Below are positions 16,630-24,744 of a DNA stretch of 32,327 nucleotides, piece after piece. Within the stretch, counting starts at the first letter, position 1. Every line of letters begins with the position of its first letter. Both the position numbers and the translations under genes were made by a program. The notes under the pieces are model-generated. The model did not search any database, was not told where the DNA came from, and worked only from the letters and a program-made list of their open reading frames with translations. Origin of the DNA: Candidatus Gastranaerophilales bacterium (GTDB taxonomy: Bacteria; Cyanobacteriota; Vampirovibrionia; Gastranaerophilales; Gastranaerophilaceae); the NCBI GenBank assembly GCA_944324445.1, contig CALUWL010000016.1, positions 1 through 32,327 on the forward strand. Direction: 5' to 3'.

Positions 16630-17148
16630 ATGAAGCACATTTTAGTTATTTCGGGAAAACAATATAGCGGCAAAGACACTCTTGCAAAAATTTTGCTTGA
16701 AAAAATGCCCGAATATAGACGCATTGGTCTTGGTGATGCTATTAAATTTGAATATGCAAAAAGAAAAAATATTTCAGTTGATGAAATTATAAAAAATAAA
16801 CATTTGTATCGAGATGATTTAATTAAATTAGGCAATTGGGGAAGAGATATCGACAATTGTTATTGGATAAAAAATCTTCTCGGCTTTGATAAAATTATTG
16901 TCCCTGATATAAGATTACCGTTTGAAGCGGAATATTTCAAAAATGCCGGCGCTTTTTTAATCAGGGTCGAATCTGATTATTCAAGTCGCTCTCAAAGAGG
17001 CGTTATAGTAAATGATTCTGATGAAACGGAAACTGCTTTGGATAATTATTCTGATTTCAATGTTACGATTTATAATAATTCAACTTATGTTGATTTAGTT
17101 AAAGAAGCTGATAAAGTTTTCTCACTGTACAAAAAATTTATCAGCTAA
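16630..17148 (+). CDS. P-loop kinase of the dNMP kinase / phosphomevalonate kinase-like group
   Basis: A 172-residue P-loop protein. Walker A is GKQYSGKD (residues 9-16). Further motifs YRDDLIKLGNWGRD, IVPDIRLPFEAEYFKNAGA, SRSQRG and LDNYSDFNVTIYN line up in order with the animal phosphomevalonate kinase/dNMP kinase fold (GKRKSGKD, YKEAFRKDMIRWGEEKR, SDTRR..., QRG, LDNFGDFDWVIEN). A nucleotide or small phospho-compound is the likely substrate; which one is open. Start at 16630, because TATAAT (16618-16623) ends 6 nt before this ATG, so the longer frame from 16588 would begin upstream of the transcript. It is probably leaderless. Convergent with paralog C 4 nt downstream. Confidence 0.7.
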   Translation: MKHILVISGKQYSGKDTLAKILLEKMPEYRRIGLGDAIKFEYAKRKNISVDEIIKNKHLYRDDLIKLGNWGRDIDNCYWIKNLLGFDKIIVPDIRLPFEAEYFKNAGAFLIRVESDYSSRSQRGVIVNDSDETETALDNYSDFNVTIYNNSTYVDLVKEADKVFSLYKKFIS

Positions 17149-17152
17149 TTAA

Positions 17153-17620
17153 CTACTTCAGATTAAGTTTAGAGCTATCTATATCAGAGCTAATTTGTTC
17201 ATTTACGGATTCAAGTTCTGATCTCATTGCTTCAAGTTGAGCTTCAAGAGTTGTTTGTTCTTCTTGAATTCTTGTTTCTTCATCTGTTGCAGCTTCTTCA
17301 AGCTCGCTTAATATATCATCATAATAATCATTAATATCTTGTTTTTGAGCTTCATAATCTTCTCTTGCAGCTGAATAATCTAATTGCCAATCTGCGTATT
17401 CATCTGAATCTGTTTTCGGCCTATCGTCTCTTATTTCAAGATAAGCAGATTTAGCTGCATTAAGCTCTTGTTGTTTGCTATTGTTGTATATCGATTGCTC
17501 ATAAGACAAATTACGCTGAATGCTTCGAGTTTTACGTGATAATTGTAAATCACGCAATTCTAAGCTGTTGATTTCAGCTCTCAAGGTTAATTTTCTTAAG
17601 GTGAGTGTTACCCAGCCCAT
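17153..17620 (-). CDS. MGWVTL-family coiled-coil protein, paralog C (155 aa)
   Basis: Function unknown; a diverged third member of the family. It keeps MGWVTLTLRK exactly, then LRDLQLSRKTRSIQRN in register with A and B, and a C-terminal helix (LEAQLEAMRSELESVNEQIS) ending SSKLNLK, where A and B end NSTIKLA. The centre is short and acidic, and almost the whole chain is predicted coiled coil. There is no signal peptide. The ribosome binding site is GAGGT 9 nt before the ATG. The promoter is a weaker match to the shared type. It is convergent with the P-loop kinase, only 4 nt apart. Confidence 0.7.
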   Translation of the reverse strand: MGWVTLTLRKLTLRAEINSLELRDLQLSRKTRSIQRNLSYEQSIYNNSKQQELNAAKSAYLEIRDDRPKTDSDEYADWQLDYSAAREDYEAQKQDINDYYDDILSELEEAATDEETRIQEEQTTLEAQLEAMRSELESVNEQISSDIDSSKLNLK

Positions 17621-17680
17621 TTTTTTTACCTCGTTTTGTAATTAACTCATGAACATTCGACCATTTTTTTGTTCACATAT

Positions 17681-17713
17681 ATATAAAGTATATATTTTTT
17701 GAATAATTTCAAT
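17681..17713 (-). promoter_or_regulatory. Weaker copy of the shared promoter, paralog C
   Basis: On the minus strand: TGAAATTAT (17703-17711), 14 nt, CTTTATAT (17681-17688). As hexamers it reads ATTGAA-17 nt-TACTTT. Three nt later TGTGAACA stands where the others have TGTAGGGAT. Confidence 0.45.
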
Positions 17714-17785
17714 ATATACAAAAATATTTACAAAACTTTACATAAAAAATGAGAAATAAATTTACAAAAATTTATAAATTAAAAA

Positions 17786-18652
17786 TTACTCTTCATAAAA
17801 ATTATTTGTAATTAAATTTATATATTCAACCATGTGTGAAAAATATTCTAAATCGCACTCGCCGTTTATTATAATGTCGCATTTGGGCTTATTTGGTATT
17901 AAATATTTTTGACCGGCTTTTTTAATGTATTCCCAGTGTTTTAGTGCGTTAATTTCATCTTGGTTTCTGATTTTGGCTCTTTTTAAGAAACGGTCTTTTC
18001 GCTCTGTGTCGTCTAAATCTATATATACTTTTATATCGAAAATATCTGAAACTTTGTCATAAATAGAGCACATACCTTCGATTATAATTATTTTATTTGA
18101 TTTAACCGGAATTGACTTTGGTTTTGATTTTCCTGTTCCGTTTACTAAATATTCAGGAGATAGGATATCTTTACCTTTTTGAAGCGTAAGCACATCTTCT
18201 TTTAATAAATCCAAATCAAAGTTATCAGGTGAATCAATGTCATATCCTGCATCCCTTAAAAGGTCGAAGTTTCCATATTTTTCTATTAAATGTGAAATGT
18301 CTCTAAAATAATTATCTGCTGATAATATTGTTATTGGTAAGTTTAATTTTTCTATGCATTCTGCGATTTTTTTGCATATTGTTGATTTTCCGCTTGCGGA
18401 TTCTCCGGATAAAGCAATCAGTATTCTATCTTCGGGACGATTTATTAATCTATCAGTAAAGCTGTCCAAAAAATCTTTTTTATAGTCTACTATAAGTTGT
18501 TTATCGGATTTTTTGTCGTGATTTATTATTTGTTTAAATTTTGTTTGCAGATAAAATGCAAGCAAAGATCTTCCTGTACGGGTTTGACAGTTTGGTTTTT
18601 GTATTTTATCTTTTGTTTGATTTTCTAATAAATCTTTCACTAAAGCGTTCAT
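17786..18652 (-). CDS. Uridine kinase-like P-loop protein with N-terminal extension
   Basis: A 288-residue protein whose residues 75-288 form a uridine kinase/phosphoribulokinase-type domain: Walker A GESASGKST (83-91), ILSADNYFRD as the substrate-binding Asp motif, IIIIEGMCSIYD for Walker B, and a lid-like RDKRFLKRAKIRN-type region (DRFLKRAKIRNQ). It probably phosphorylates a nucleoside or a related hydroxyl compound. The first 75 residues are a family-atypical extension (TRTGRSLLAFYLQTKFKQII) of unknown role. It follows rnpA by 19 nt in the same direction. No Shine-Dalgarno sequence is present; TATATT lies 7 nt before the ATG, so a separate leaderless start is possible. Confidence 0.75.
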   Translation of the reverse strand: MNALVKDLLENQTKDKIQKPNCQTRTGRSLLAFYLQTKFKQIINHDKKSDKQLIVDYKKDFLDSFTDRLINRPEDRILIALSGESASGKSTICKKIAECIEKLNLPITILSADNYFRDISHLIEKYGNFDLLRDAGYDIDSPDNFDLDLLKEDVLTLQKGKDILSPEYLVNGTGKSKPKSIPVKSNKIIIIEGMCSIYDKVSDIFDIKVYIDLDDTERKDRFLKRAKIRNQDEINALKHWEYIKKAGQKYLIPNKPKCDIIINGECDLEYFSHMVEYINLITNNFYEE

Positions 18653-18671
18653 TGTATTTAATATAATAATC

Positions 18672-19040
18672 CTAAATATTTTTATTTGCTATTTTGTTTA
18701 GTAATATTAAAATAGATTTTTCGATTTGAGTGAAATTCTTTCCGATTATCTCTTCTTTTGCAATAAATATAAGACTTTGGTAATTATTTAGGGGCTTAAA
18801 TTTTTCATATTTTATAATTAATCTTATATTTTCTCTTAGCAGTCTTTTGATTTTATTTCTTATTACTGCTCTTTTGTGAATTTTTTTAGAAACAACAAAA
18901 CCTACCCTGGTGGGGCAGTTTTTGTCATCTTTTATTTTTCCTGCATACAAGACAATTAAATTATCCGATACAACATTTTTATTATTATATGTCGCTGAAA
19001 AAGCTTTTCTAGCTTTTAATCGGTTTTCTTTTTTAAGCAC
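18672..19040 (-). CDS. rnpA: Ribonuclease P protein component
   Basis: A 122-residue basic protein that helps RNase P RNA cut the 5' leader from pre-tRNAs. The family signature is [15 protein letters not shown] in the middle, preceded by [12 protein letters not shown], and the N-terminus [17 protein letters not shown] is typical. The start is GTG, placed so that GTGCTTAA is shared with the last codons and stop of rpmH (8-nt overlap). The rpmH-rnpA order is almost universal in bacteria. The usual followers yidD-yidC are absent; a uridine-kinase-like gene comes next. Confidence 0.93.
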   Translation of the reverse strand: MLKKENRLKARKAFSATYNNKNVVSDNLIVLYAGKIKDDKNCPTRVGFVVSKKIHKRAVIRNKIKRLLRENIRLIIKYEKFKPLNNYQSLIFIAKEEIIGKNFTQIEKSILILLNKIANKNI

Positions 19041-19185
19041 GATTTTTTGCTGTGATTGCTACTTTATGACGACCTTTTGCACGTCTGGCGTTAATTACGC
19101 GTCTGCCGTTTTTTGTAGCCATTCTTGCTCTAAAACCGCTTACGTTTTGTCTTTTTCTTTTAGTACCTTCTAGAGTACGACGCAT
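19033..19185 (-). CDS. rpmH: 50S ribosomal protein bL34
   Basis: A 50-residue, very basic ribosomal protein: [20 protein letters not shown] at the start, then [20 protein letters not shown], ending in AKNRA. This is the bL34 pattern (K.R..GFRARM.T..GR.V...RR.KGR). AAGGAGA lies 7-8 nt before the ATG. It overlaps rnpA by 8 nt. Confidence 0.95.
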   Translation of the reverse strand: MRRTLEGTKRKRQNVSGFRARMATKNGRRVINARRAKGRHKVAITAKNRA

Positions 19186-19219
19186 TTTATTTCTCCTTGT
19201 GATTTTGTTATATTTTAGC

Positions 19220-19248
19220 TTGACATAGAGATAATGTCGGTATTAACT
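19220..19248 (+). promoter_or_regulatory. Possible proC promoter in the rpmH-proC divergent region
   Basis: TTGACA at 19220-19225, 17 nt, TTAACT at 19243-19248. The 96-bp intergenic space must hold promoters for both proC (+) and rpmH (minus). The rpmH promoter could not be placed with confidence. Confidence 0.4.
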
Positions 19249-19281
19249 ATATTATATTGGACAAAATGAGGTGTCAAGGTT

Positions 19282-20085
19282 ATGAATTCAAATGTTAAGC
19301 TTGGTGTAATAGGTTGCGGAAAAATGGCAAGCGCTATATTGGGCGGTGTGTTTAATAATAATTTTTTACAAAATGAAAATATTTATTTGTTCGATGTAAA
19401 TAAAAATGCATCTTTGCTTTTAAGTGATAAGTTTGGTTTTGTAAGTTGTGATTCTATTAAAGAAGTTGTTGAAAAATGTGATACGCTTTTCTTGGCTGTT
19501 AAACCTTTTGTTGTTGATGATGTTTTAAATGAAATTAAAAAATATTATAGAAATAATCTTATATTATCTATTTTAGCAGGCGTTAAAATAAAAAAATATG
19601 AAGATATTCTTTTAGATTCAAGAGTAGTAAGAATTATGCCTAACACTCCTGCGCTTGTTAATAGCGGCGCAAGCGCAATTTGTTATAGTAATAATGTTAA
19701 TTTAGATGAGATTGAATTTGCTTTTAATTTAATGAAAACTTGTGGTGAAGTTATTAAAACCACCGAAGATAAAATGGATATAATTACAGCGTTATCCGGT
19801 TCTGGGCCTGCTTTTTACTTTAAAATTATTGAAGATTTTGCAAATGCTGCAGTTAAACTAGGTCTTGCTTATGATGAAGCTTTGTTATTATCTGCACAAA
19901 CTGCGCTGGGTAGCGCTAAGCTGCTTATTGAAAGCAAGGTTGGTGTTAATACTTTAATTCAAAATGTTACAACTCCTGGTGGCTGTACGGCTGTTGGAAA
20001 TGATGTTTTAAACAATTCGGATATATCTCAAATAATTGATAAAACTATAGATGAAACTGCAAAAAAAGCAAAAGCACTGGGGTAA
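19282..20085 (+). CDS. proC: Pyrroline-5-carboxylate reductase
   Basis: A 267-residue enzyme that reduces pyrroline-5-carboxylate to proline with NAD(P)H, the last step of proline synthesis. The N-terminal Rossmann motif is GVIGCGKMASAI. RIMPNTPALVNSGAS and the ALSGSGPAFYF segment form the substrate pocket, and the C-terminal TTPGGCTAVG is the family signature. Length is standard. AAGG lies 4 nt before the ATG. No other proline gene is adjacent; uvrB follows 35 nt later with its own -10 box. Confidence 0.95.
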   Translation: MNSNVKLGVIGCGKMASAILGGVFNNNFLQNENIYLFDVNKNASLLLSDKFGFVSCDSIKEVVEKCDTLFLAVKPFVVDDVLNEIKKYYRNNLILSILAGVKIKKYEDILLDSRVVRIMPNTPALVNSGASAICYSNNVNLDEIEFAFNLMKTCGEVIKTTEDKMDIITALSGSGPAFYFKIIEDFANAAVKLGLAYDEALLLSAQTALGSAKLLIESKVGVNTLIQNVTTPGGCTAVGNDVLNNSDISQIIDKTIDETAKKAKALG

Positions 20086-20102
20086 TTGTTTTTTTTACTT
20101 GT

Positions 20103-20111
20103 TGATATAAT
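20103..20111 (+). promoter_or_regulatory. Extended -10 promoter of uvrB
   Basis: TGATATAAT (TG at 20103-20104, TATAAT at 20106-20111) ends 9 nt before the uvrB ATG at 20121. There is no Shine-Dalgarno sequence in that gap, so the leader is predicted to be 0-3 nt. Confidence 0.5.
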
Positions 20112-20120
20112 ATTTAAATT

Positions 20121-22106
20121 ATGAAATATAATCAATTTAAGCTTGTTTCGAATTATAAACCTTCAGGAGATCAGCCTAAGGCAATTAAGCAGTTGACTGA
20201 TGGTATTAATGAAGGTTTTTTGTCTCAAACTTTGCTTGGTGTTACGGGTTCAGGTAAAACTTTTACTATTGCCAATGTTATCCAAAATGTTCAAAAACCG
20301 ACTTTAGTTATTGCACACAATAAAACTCTAGCCGCTCAGCTATATAATGAATTTAAGGAATTATTTCCAAATAATGCGGTTGAATATTTTATTTCTTATT
20401 ATGATTATTATCAACCTGAAGCATATATTCCAAGAACGGATACTTATATAGAAAAATCAGCTTCTATTAATGATGAAATAGATAGATTGCGCCATAATAC
20501 TACAAGAAGCTTGTATGAAAGAAATGATGTTATTGTTGTAGCTTCTGTAAGTTGCATCTACGGTTTGGGTTTACCTGAAAATTATTTTAAAGGAACAATA
20601 ACTCTTTGTGTTGGTCAAGAAGTTTCAAGAAAGGATATTTTAACGTATCTTGTCGGGGTCAGGTATGAAAGAAATGATATAGAATTATCCCGTTCAACTT
20701 TTCGCGTAAAAGGCGATATTATTGAAATTATGCCAAGTTATGAAAAAGTTATCAATAGGATTTCTTTTTTTGGTGATGAAATAGAAAAAATTACAAGAAT
20801 TGATGCTGTTTCAGGTGAAATTATCGATACCCCTGATGAAATTGTTATTTATCCTGCTGTGCATTATCTTTCTTATGATGAGGATGTTGATGAAACAATT
20901 TCTTTAATTAAGCAAGAGCTAAGCGAAAGATTAGCTGAACTAAAAAATGAAAACAAGATTGTTGAAGCTCAACGACTTTCTCAAAGGGTTAACTACGATT
21001 GCGAAATGATAAAAGAGATGGGCTATTGCTCAGGTATTGAAAATTATTCAAGAATTATAGAAAGACGCCCCAAAGGCAGTCCGCCTGCTACATTATTAGA
21101 TTATTTCGGGGATGATTTTTTGGTTGTAATCGATGAATCTCATGTTACTATTCCGCAGCTTAAGGGCATGTTTTTTGGCGATAGAGCAAGAAAAAATGTA
21201 TTGGTTGATTATGGTTTTAGGTTGCCATGTGCTAAGGATAATAGACCTTTAACATTTGATGAATTTTATGAAAAAATCGGTCAAAAGATTTTTATTTCTG
21301 CCACTCCTGCTGATTTTGAAAAACAAGAAAGCGCTCAAATAGTTGAACAAATAATTCGTCCTACCGGTTTGCTTGATCCTGAAATAGATGTAAGGCCTAC
21401 AATTTCTCAAGTTAAAGACTTAATCTCAGAAATTAATACAACGGTTGAAAAAGGTGATAGGGTTCTTGTTACAACTTTGACAAAAAAAATGGCAGAGGAG
21501 CTTACTACATATCTTCAAAATCAAGGTTTGAAGGTCAGATATCTGCATAGTGAAGTAAAATCACTTGAAAGAGTTGAAATATTGAGAGATTTGCGGTTAG
21601 GCGAATTTGATATCTTAGTCGGGGTAAATCTTTTAAGGGAAGGGCTTGATATACCTGAAGTATCTCTCGTTGCAATAATGGATGCAGATAAGGAAGGTTT
21701 TTTAAGGTGTGAAACTTCATTAATTCAAACAATAGGAAGAAGCGCTAGAAACGCCAACGGTAAAGTTATTATGTATGCCGACAAAATAACCGATTCTATG
21801 AATATAGCAATTGAAGAAACGAAAAGACGTCGTGAAATTCAGATGAAATATAATAAAGAAAACAACATTATCCCGAAAACAATTAAAAAGTCTATAGAAA
21901 ATAATTTATTGCAGCTTGTACAAAGTTATAGAAGCGTCGAAGATATTGTAGCTGAGCAAATGGCTGAATTCAAAGTTGATAAAAAAGATTTGCCAAAACT
22001 TCTTGATAAGCTGGAAAAGGATATGCATAAAGCTGCCAAATTACTCGATTTTGAGCGTGCAATTCAAATAAGAGATGAAATTAAGAAGATAAAAAGTTTA
22101 ATTTAA
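20121..22106 (+). CDS. uvrB: Excinuclease ABC subunit B
   Basis: A 661-residue damage-verifying helicase-like protein of nucleotide excision repair. Walker A is GVTGSGKT (40-47). The beta-hairpin that inserts into DNA is [17 protein letters not shown] (about 93-109). DESH is motif II, and the C-terminal half has the helicase motifs [18 protein letters not shown] and QTIGRSARN. The last 40 residues ([20 protein letters not shown]) form the UVR domain that binds UvrC. Complete and normal in length. It ends 1 nt from the convergent kdsD stop. The partner uvrC lies about 2.6 kb downstream on the other strand. Confidence 0.97.
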   Translation: MKYNQFKLVSNYKPSGDQPKAIKQLTDGINEGFLSQTLLGVTGSGKTFTIANVIQNVQKPTLVIAHNKTLAAQLYNEFKELFPNNAVEYFISYYDYYQPEAYIPRTDTYIEKSASINDEIDRLRHNTTRSLYERNDVIVVASVSCIYGLGLPENYFKGTITLCVGQEVSRKDILTYLVGVRYERNDIELSRSTFRVKGDIIEIMPSYEKVINRISFFGDEIEKITRIDAVSGEIIDTPDEIVIYPAVHYLSYDEDVDETISLIKQELSERLAELKNENKIVEAQRLSQRVNYDCEMIKEMGYCSGIENYSRIIERRPKGSPPATLLDYFGDDFLVVIDESHVTIPQLKGMFFGDRARKNVLVDYGFRLPCAKDNRPLTFDEFYEKIGQKIFISATPADFEKQESAQIVEQIIRPTGLLDPEIDVRPTISQVKDLISEINTTVEKGDRVLVTTLTKKMAEELTTYLQNQGLKVRYLHSEVKSLERVEILRDLRLGEFDILVGVNLLREGLDIPEVSLVAIMDADKEGFLRCETSLIQTIGRSARNANGKVIMYADKITDSMNIAIEETKRRREIQMKYNKENNIIPKTIKKSIENNLLQLVQSYRSVEDIVAEQMAEFKVDKKDLPKLLDKLEKDMHKAAKLLDFERAIQIRDEIKKIKSLI

Positions 22107-22107
22107 T

Positions 22108-23082
22108 TTATGCTATGCCTTTTTGTAAAAGGTCGTGGATGTGAAGTACGCCAATCGGTTTTTTATCTTCAACTATAAAAATATTTGTTATTTTTCTTTC
22201 GTTTAATATTTTAATTGCCTCTGTTGCAAATATCTCTTTTGAAAGCGTAATCGGGTTTTTTGTCATTATGTTGTTTGCTTTTACTTGCTTTAAATCTTGG
22301 TTTATACATCTTCTCAAGTCGCCGTCGGTAAACATTCCTGTTAATTCACCGTTTTGATTTACAAAACCAACACAGCCAAGTCTTTTTGATGTCATTTCGA
22401 GAATTATTTCGTTAATTCCTGCAGTTTCATCTAAAATAGGCATTTCATCGCCTGTGTGCATTAGATCTTTTACTTTTTGAAGAATTGAACCTAGTTTTCC
22501 TCCGGGGTGTCTTTCATTGAATTGAGTTTTAGAAAAACCGCGTCTTTCAATCATTCCTGTTGTTAAAACATCTCCTAAAACAAGTGTTGCAGTTGTAGAC
22601 GATGTCGGAGCCAACCCCAGCGGACATGCTTCTTTTGCGTTTGGTAATCTTAAAACTATATCACCTGCTTTACCTAACGAGCTTTCAGGGTTTTTTGTTA
22701 TTGCAATTAGTTTTATTCCAAATCTTTTAGAGTAATTCAAAATGTCAATTAGTTCTCTTGATTCTCCGCTATTTGAAATTGCAATAATAACATCATCATC
22801 TGTTACCATACCGAGGTCGCCATGGCTTGCTTCTGCAGGGTGAATGAAAAACGAAGGAGTTCCGGTTGAAGCAAGAGAGGCTGCGATTTTTTTTGCTATG
22901 TGGCCGGATTTTCCCATACCCGATAAAATTATTCTCCCTTTAGCGTTTTCAATTAAATCAAGAGCCTTAGTAAGATTTTCATCAAGGAGATCTTTAAGTT
23001 CGTTTATTGCCTCTATTTCGCAATCTATTGTTTTGATTGCATTTAATATATCTGCATTTTGTAGCTTGTTAATTGTTTGCAT
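22108..23082 (-). CDS. kdsD: Arabinose-5-phosphate isomerase (KpsF/KdsD/GutQ family)
   Basis: A 324-residue SIS-domain isomerase with two C-terminal CBS domains. The SIS domain shows GMGKSGHIAKKIAASLASTG, the HPAEASHGDLGM motif, SNSGES and the SSTTATLVLGD segment. The CBS pair begins about residue 195 (VKDLMHTGDEMP) and repeats near 262 (IMTKNPITL). It converts ribulose 5-phosphate to arabinose 5-phosphate for KDO, implying a lipopolysaccharide-type envelope. Start at 23082 (MQTINKLQN), with AAGGAGA 7-8 nt upstream, rather than the longer frame from 23124. No other KDO gene is in the window. Confidence 0.92.
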   Translation of the reverse strand: MQTINKLQNADILNAIKTIDCEIEAINELKDLLDENLTKALDLIENAKGRIILSGMGKSGHIAKKIAASLASTGTPSFFIHPAEASHGDLGMVTDDDVIIAISNSGESRELIDILNYSKRFGIKLIAITKNPESSLGKAGDIVLRLPNAKEACPLGLAPTSSTTATLVLGDVLTTGMIERRGFSKTQFNERHPGGKLGSILQKVKDLMHTGDEMPILDETAGINEIILEMTSKRLGCVGFVNQNGELTGMFTDGDLRRCINQDLKQVKANNIMTKNPITLSKEIFATEAIKILNERKITNIFIVEDKKPIGVLHIHDLLQKGIA

Positions 23083-23204
23083 AAAGTTATCTCCTTGTTT
23101 ATTTAATTTTATACTAAAAAGCACATATTTGTTAATATTTTGTTAAAAATTGTCAAAAAAAATTGTTTTTTGTTTTTATTATTATTAGGAAGGTTTTTAT
23201 ATTT

Positions 23205-24608
23205 ATGGTTCAAAGCATCGGTAACTATGATTATAGAATTCATAAGTTAAATGGTATGAAATTTAATTCAAATCTTCCTGCCATAAATTCTTTACCTTCT
23301 TTTAGTGCTAAGAATACCGCAAATATTCTTCCTAATGTATCTAAACCTTCCATAATCAATACTTCGCTTAGTGCAGAGGCATATCAAAAGTATATTTATC
23401 TTTTAAATTTTATGAGAAACCTTCCTGTAAGTGAGAATGCTGAGGGGTTTTCTCCTGCAAAGCAGCTTGAATTTTTGCTAAAAAACGGTAAACTTTTATC
23501 TCGATCCAAGCAGGACAATTCATCTACATTGGATAATTTATACGATATTGCAACAAAACCGCGAGCTTTTAATTTGAACCAAAGACATTTAATTTCAAAT
23601 GTATTAGATGTTTTAGTTAATCCAAGAGTTGTAACTCAAACTTTTGGGGATATTCCAAACAATGAAAAAGCTGCTATTTTAGCATCTTTACCTTCTGATG
23701 ATCCTGCAAAATCTAATCCTTCTCTTATGGATGTAGAAGCTTCAGGAACCTGTGCTGCTGCTTCTAATGAGGTTAATTTAGCTGATAATTATCCCGCTGA
23801 GTATGCTCGCTGGGTATCTAAGCTTTCAAGTACCGATAAAGAATTAAATTTAGATATTGATTTATCGGCAATTTCTAAAAATCCTCTTGAAGCAATTTCT
23901 ATCATAAATTTGCTTGAAGCTAAAAAAACCGATTTTAATTTTAACAAGTTAAAAATCAAGGTTAAAACTGACGATAATGCATATATTAGAGCTCAAATAC
24001 AAGATAGGTATTGGGATAAGGGTGAAAGAAATGTAGCCAATGTTTTAATTCAAAGCGCTATAATGCAATTGGGTTCACAGAATACTTATAATTCTTTAAT
24101 TGATGTGCGTGGCGGCAAGTTTAATTCAAATTCTCAAGGTTTAATTGAAATTGAAAAAACTTTCGTTGAATCCTTGATTAAAAATAAAGAAATCACATCT
24201 TTAGTTTATCAAAAGATAGATGACGATCAGAATTTATTGGGATATAATTGCTCGTTTGATAAAATGAAAAAACATATAAAAGACACTATTGATATGGGTG
24301 ATGATGTTATTATAGGTTATGTTTTAACAAATGAAACATCCGGTAGATCCAAACTACCCTTGTATGACCCTAAAGTAGACGGTGCGCCAAATAAAATTAT
24401 TAATGGGCATGAAATAACAATTGTTGATTATAGGTACGATTCAAAAGGTAATATGATATTTGTCTGCGTTGATACTGATGATGACAGCAATGATTTTGTT
24501 GAATACAGTGCAAATTGGTTGCTGCCAAAACTTCATCATGCCGGATATCCTGCTGAAATTGTTGCAGCTGACGAAGAAGAAATAATGAAAAATGCAATGT
24601 CTGCATAA
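23205..24608 (+). CDS. Orphan 467-residue protein with papain-like Cys/His/Asp pattern
   Basis: Not recognised at family level. Start at 23205 because AGGAAGG lies 11 nt upstream; the longer frame from 23163 would begin before it. After a Ser/Asn-rich, probably disordered N-terminus (SLPSFSAKNTANILPNVSKP) comes a helical region. A possible cysteine-peptidase core follows: SGTCAAASNE with C183, GHEITIVDYRYDSKG with H402, and CVDTDDDSN with D423. The G-T-C-A-A and G-H-E-I-T-I-V-D-Y strings resemble the active-site Cys and His strands of papain-like peptidases, but the 219-residue spacing is long and the similarity is short. No signal peptide. Convergent with tRNA-Cys 10 nt downstream. Confidence 0.55.
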   Translation: MVQSIGNYDYRIHKLNGMKFNSNLPAINSLPSFSAKNTANILPNVSKPSIINTSLSAEAYQKYIYLLNFMRNLPVSENAEGFSPAKQLEFLLKNGKLLSRSKQDNSSTLDNLYDIATKPRAFNLNQRHLISNVLDVLVNPRVVTQTFGDIPNNEKAAILASLPSDDPAKSNPSLMDVEASGTCAAASNEVNLADNYPAEYARWVSKLSSTDKELNLDIDLSAISKNPLEAISIINLLEAKKTDFNFNKLKIKVKTDDNAYIRAQIQDRYWDKGERNVANVLIQSAIMQLGSQNTYNSLIDVRGGKFNSNSQGLIEIEKTFVESLIKNKEITSLVYQKIDDDQNLLGYNCSFDKMKKHIKDTIDMGDDVIIGYVLTNETSGRSKLPLYDPKVDGAPNKIINGHEITIVDYRYDSKGNMIFVCVDTDDDSNDFVEYSANWLLPKLHHAGYPAEIVAADEEEIMKNAMSA

Positions 24609-24618
24609 AAAACAAAAA

Positions 24619-24689
24619 AGGCGACACCCAGATTCGAACTGGGGATAAGAGCTTTGCAGGCTCCTGCCTTACCACTTGGCCATGTCGCC
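24619..24689 (-). tRNA. tRNA-Cys (anticodon GCA)
   Basis: A 71-nt cloverleaf on the minus strand: acceptor GGCGACA paired with TGTCGCC, discriminator T (U73, as in all tRNA-Cys), anticodon stem GAGC/GCTC with loop CTGCAAA, and T-arm CCCAG-TTCGAAT-CTGGG. The 3' CCA is not encoded, so it must be added by nucleotidyltransferase. Confidence 0.95.
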
Positions 24690-24744
24690 GAACGCTTTTT
24701 TTATGTTATTAAATAAATAAAATATTGTCAAGTGTTATAAAGTA

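Noticed and set aside
19033-19185. rpmH-rnpA as a marker of a nearby replication origin
   Set aside because: No dnaA, dnaN, parAB or DnaA-box cluster is visible in the flanking sequence.
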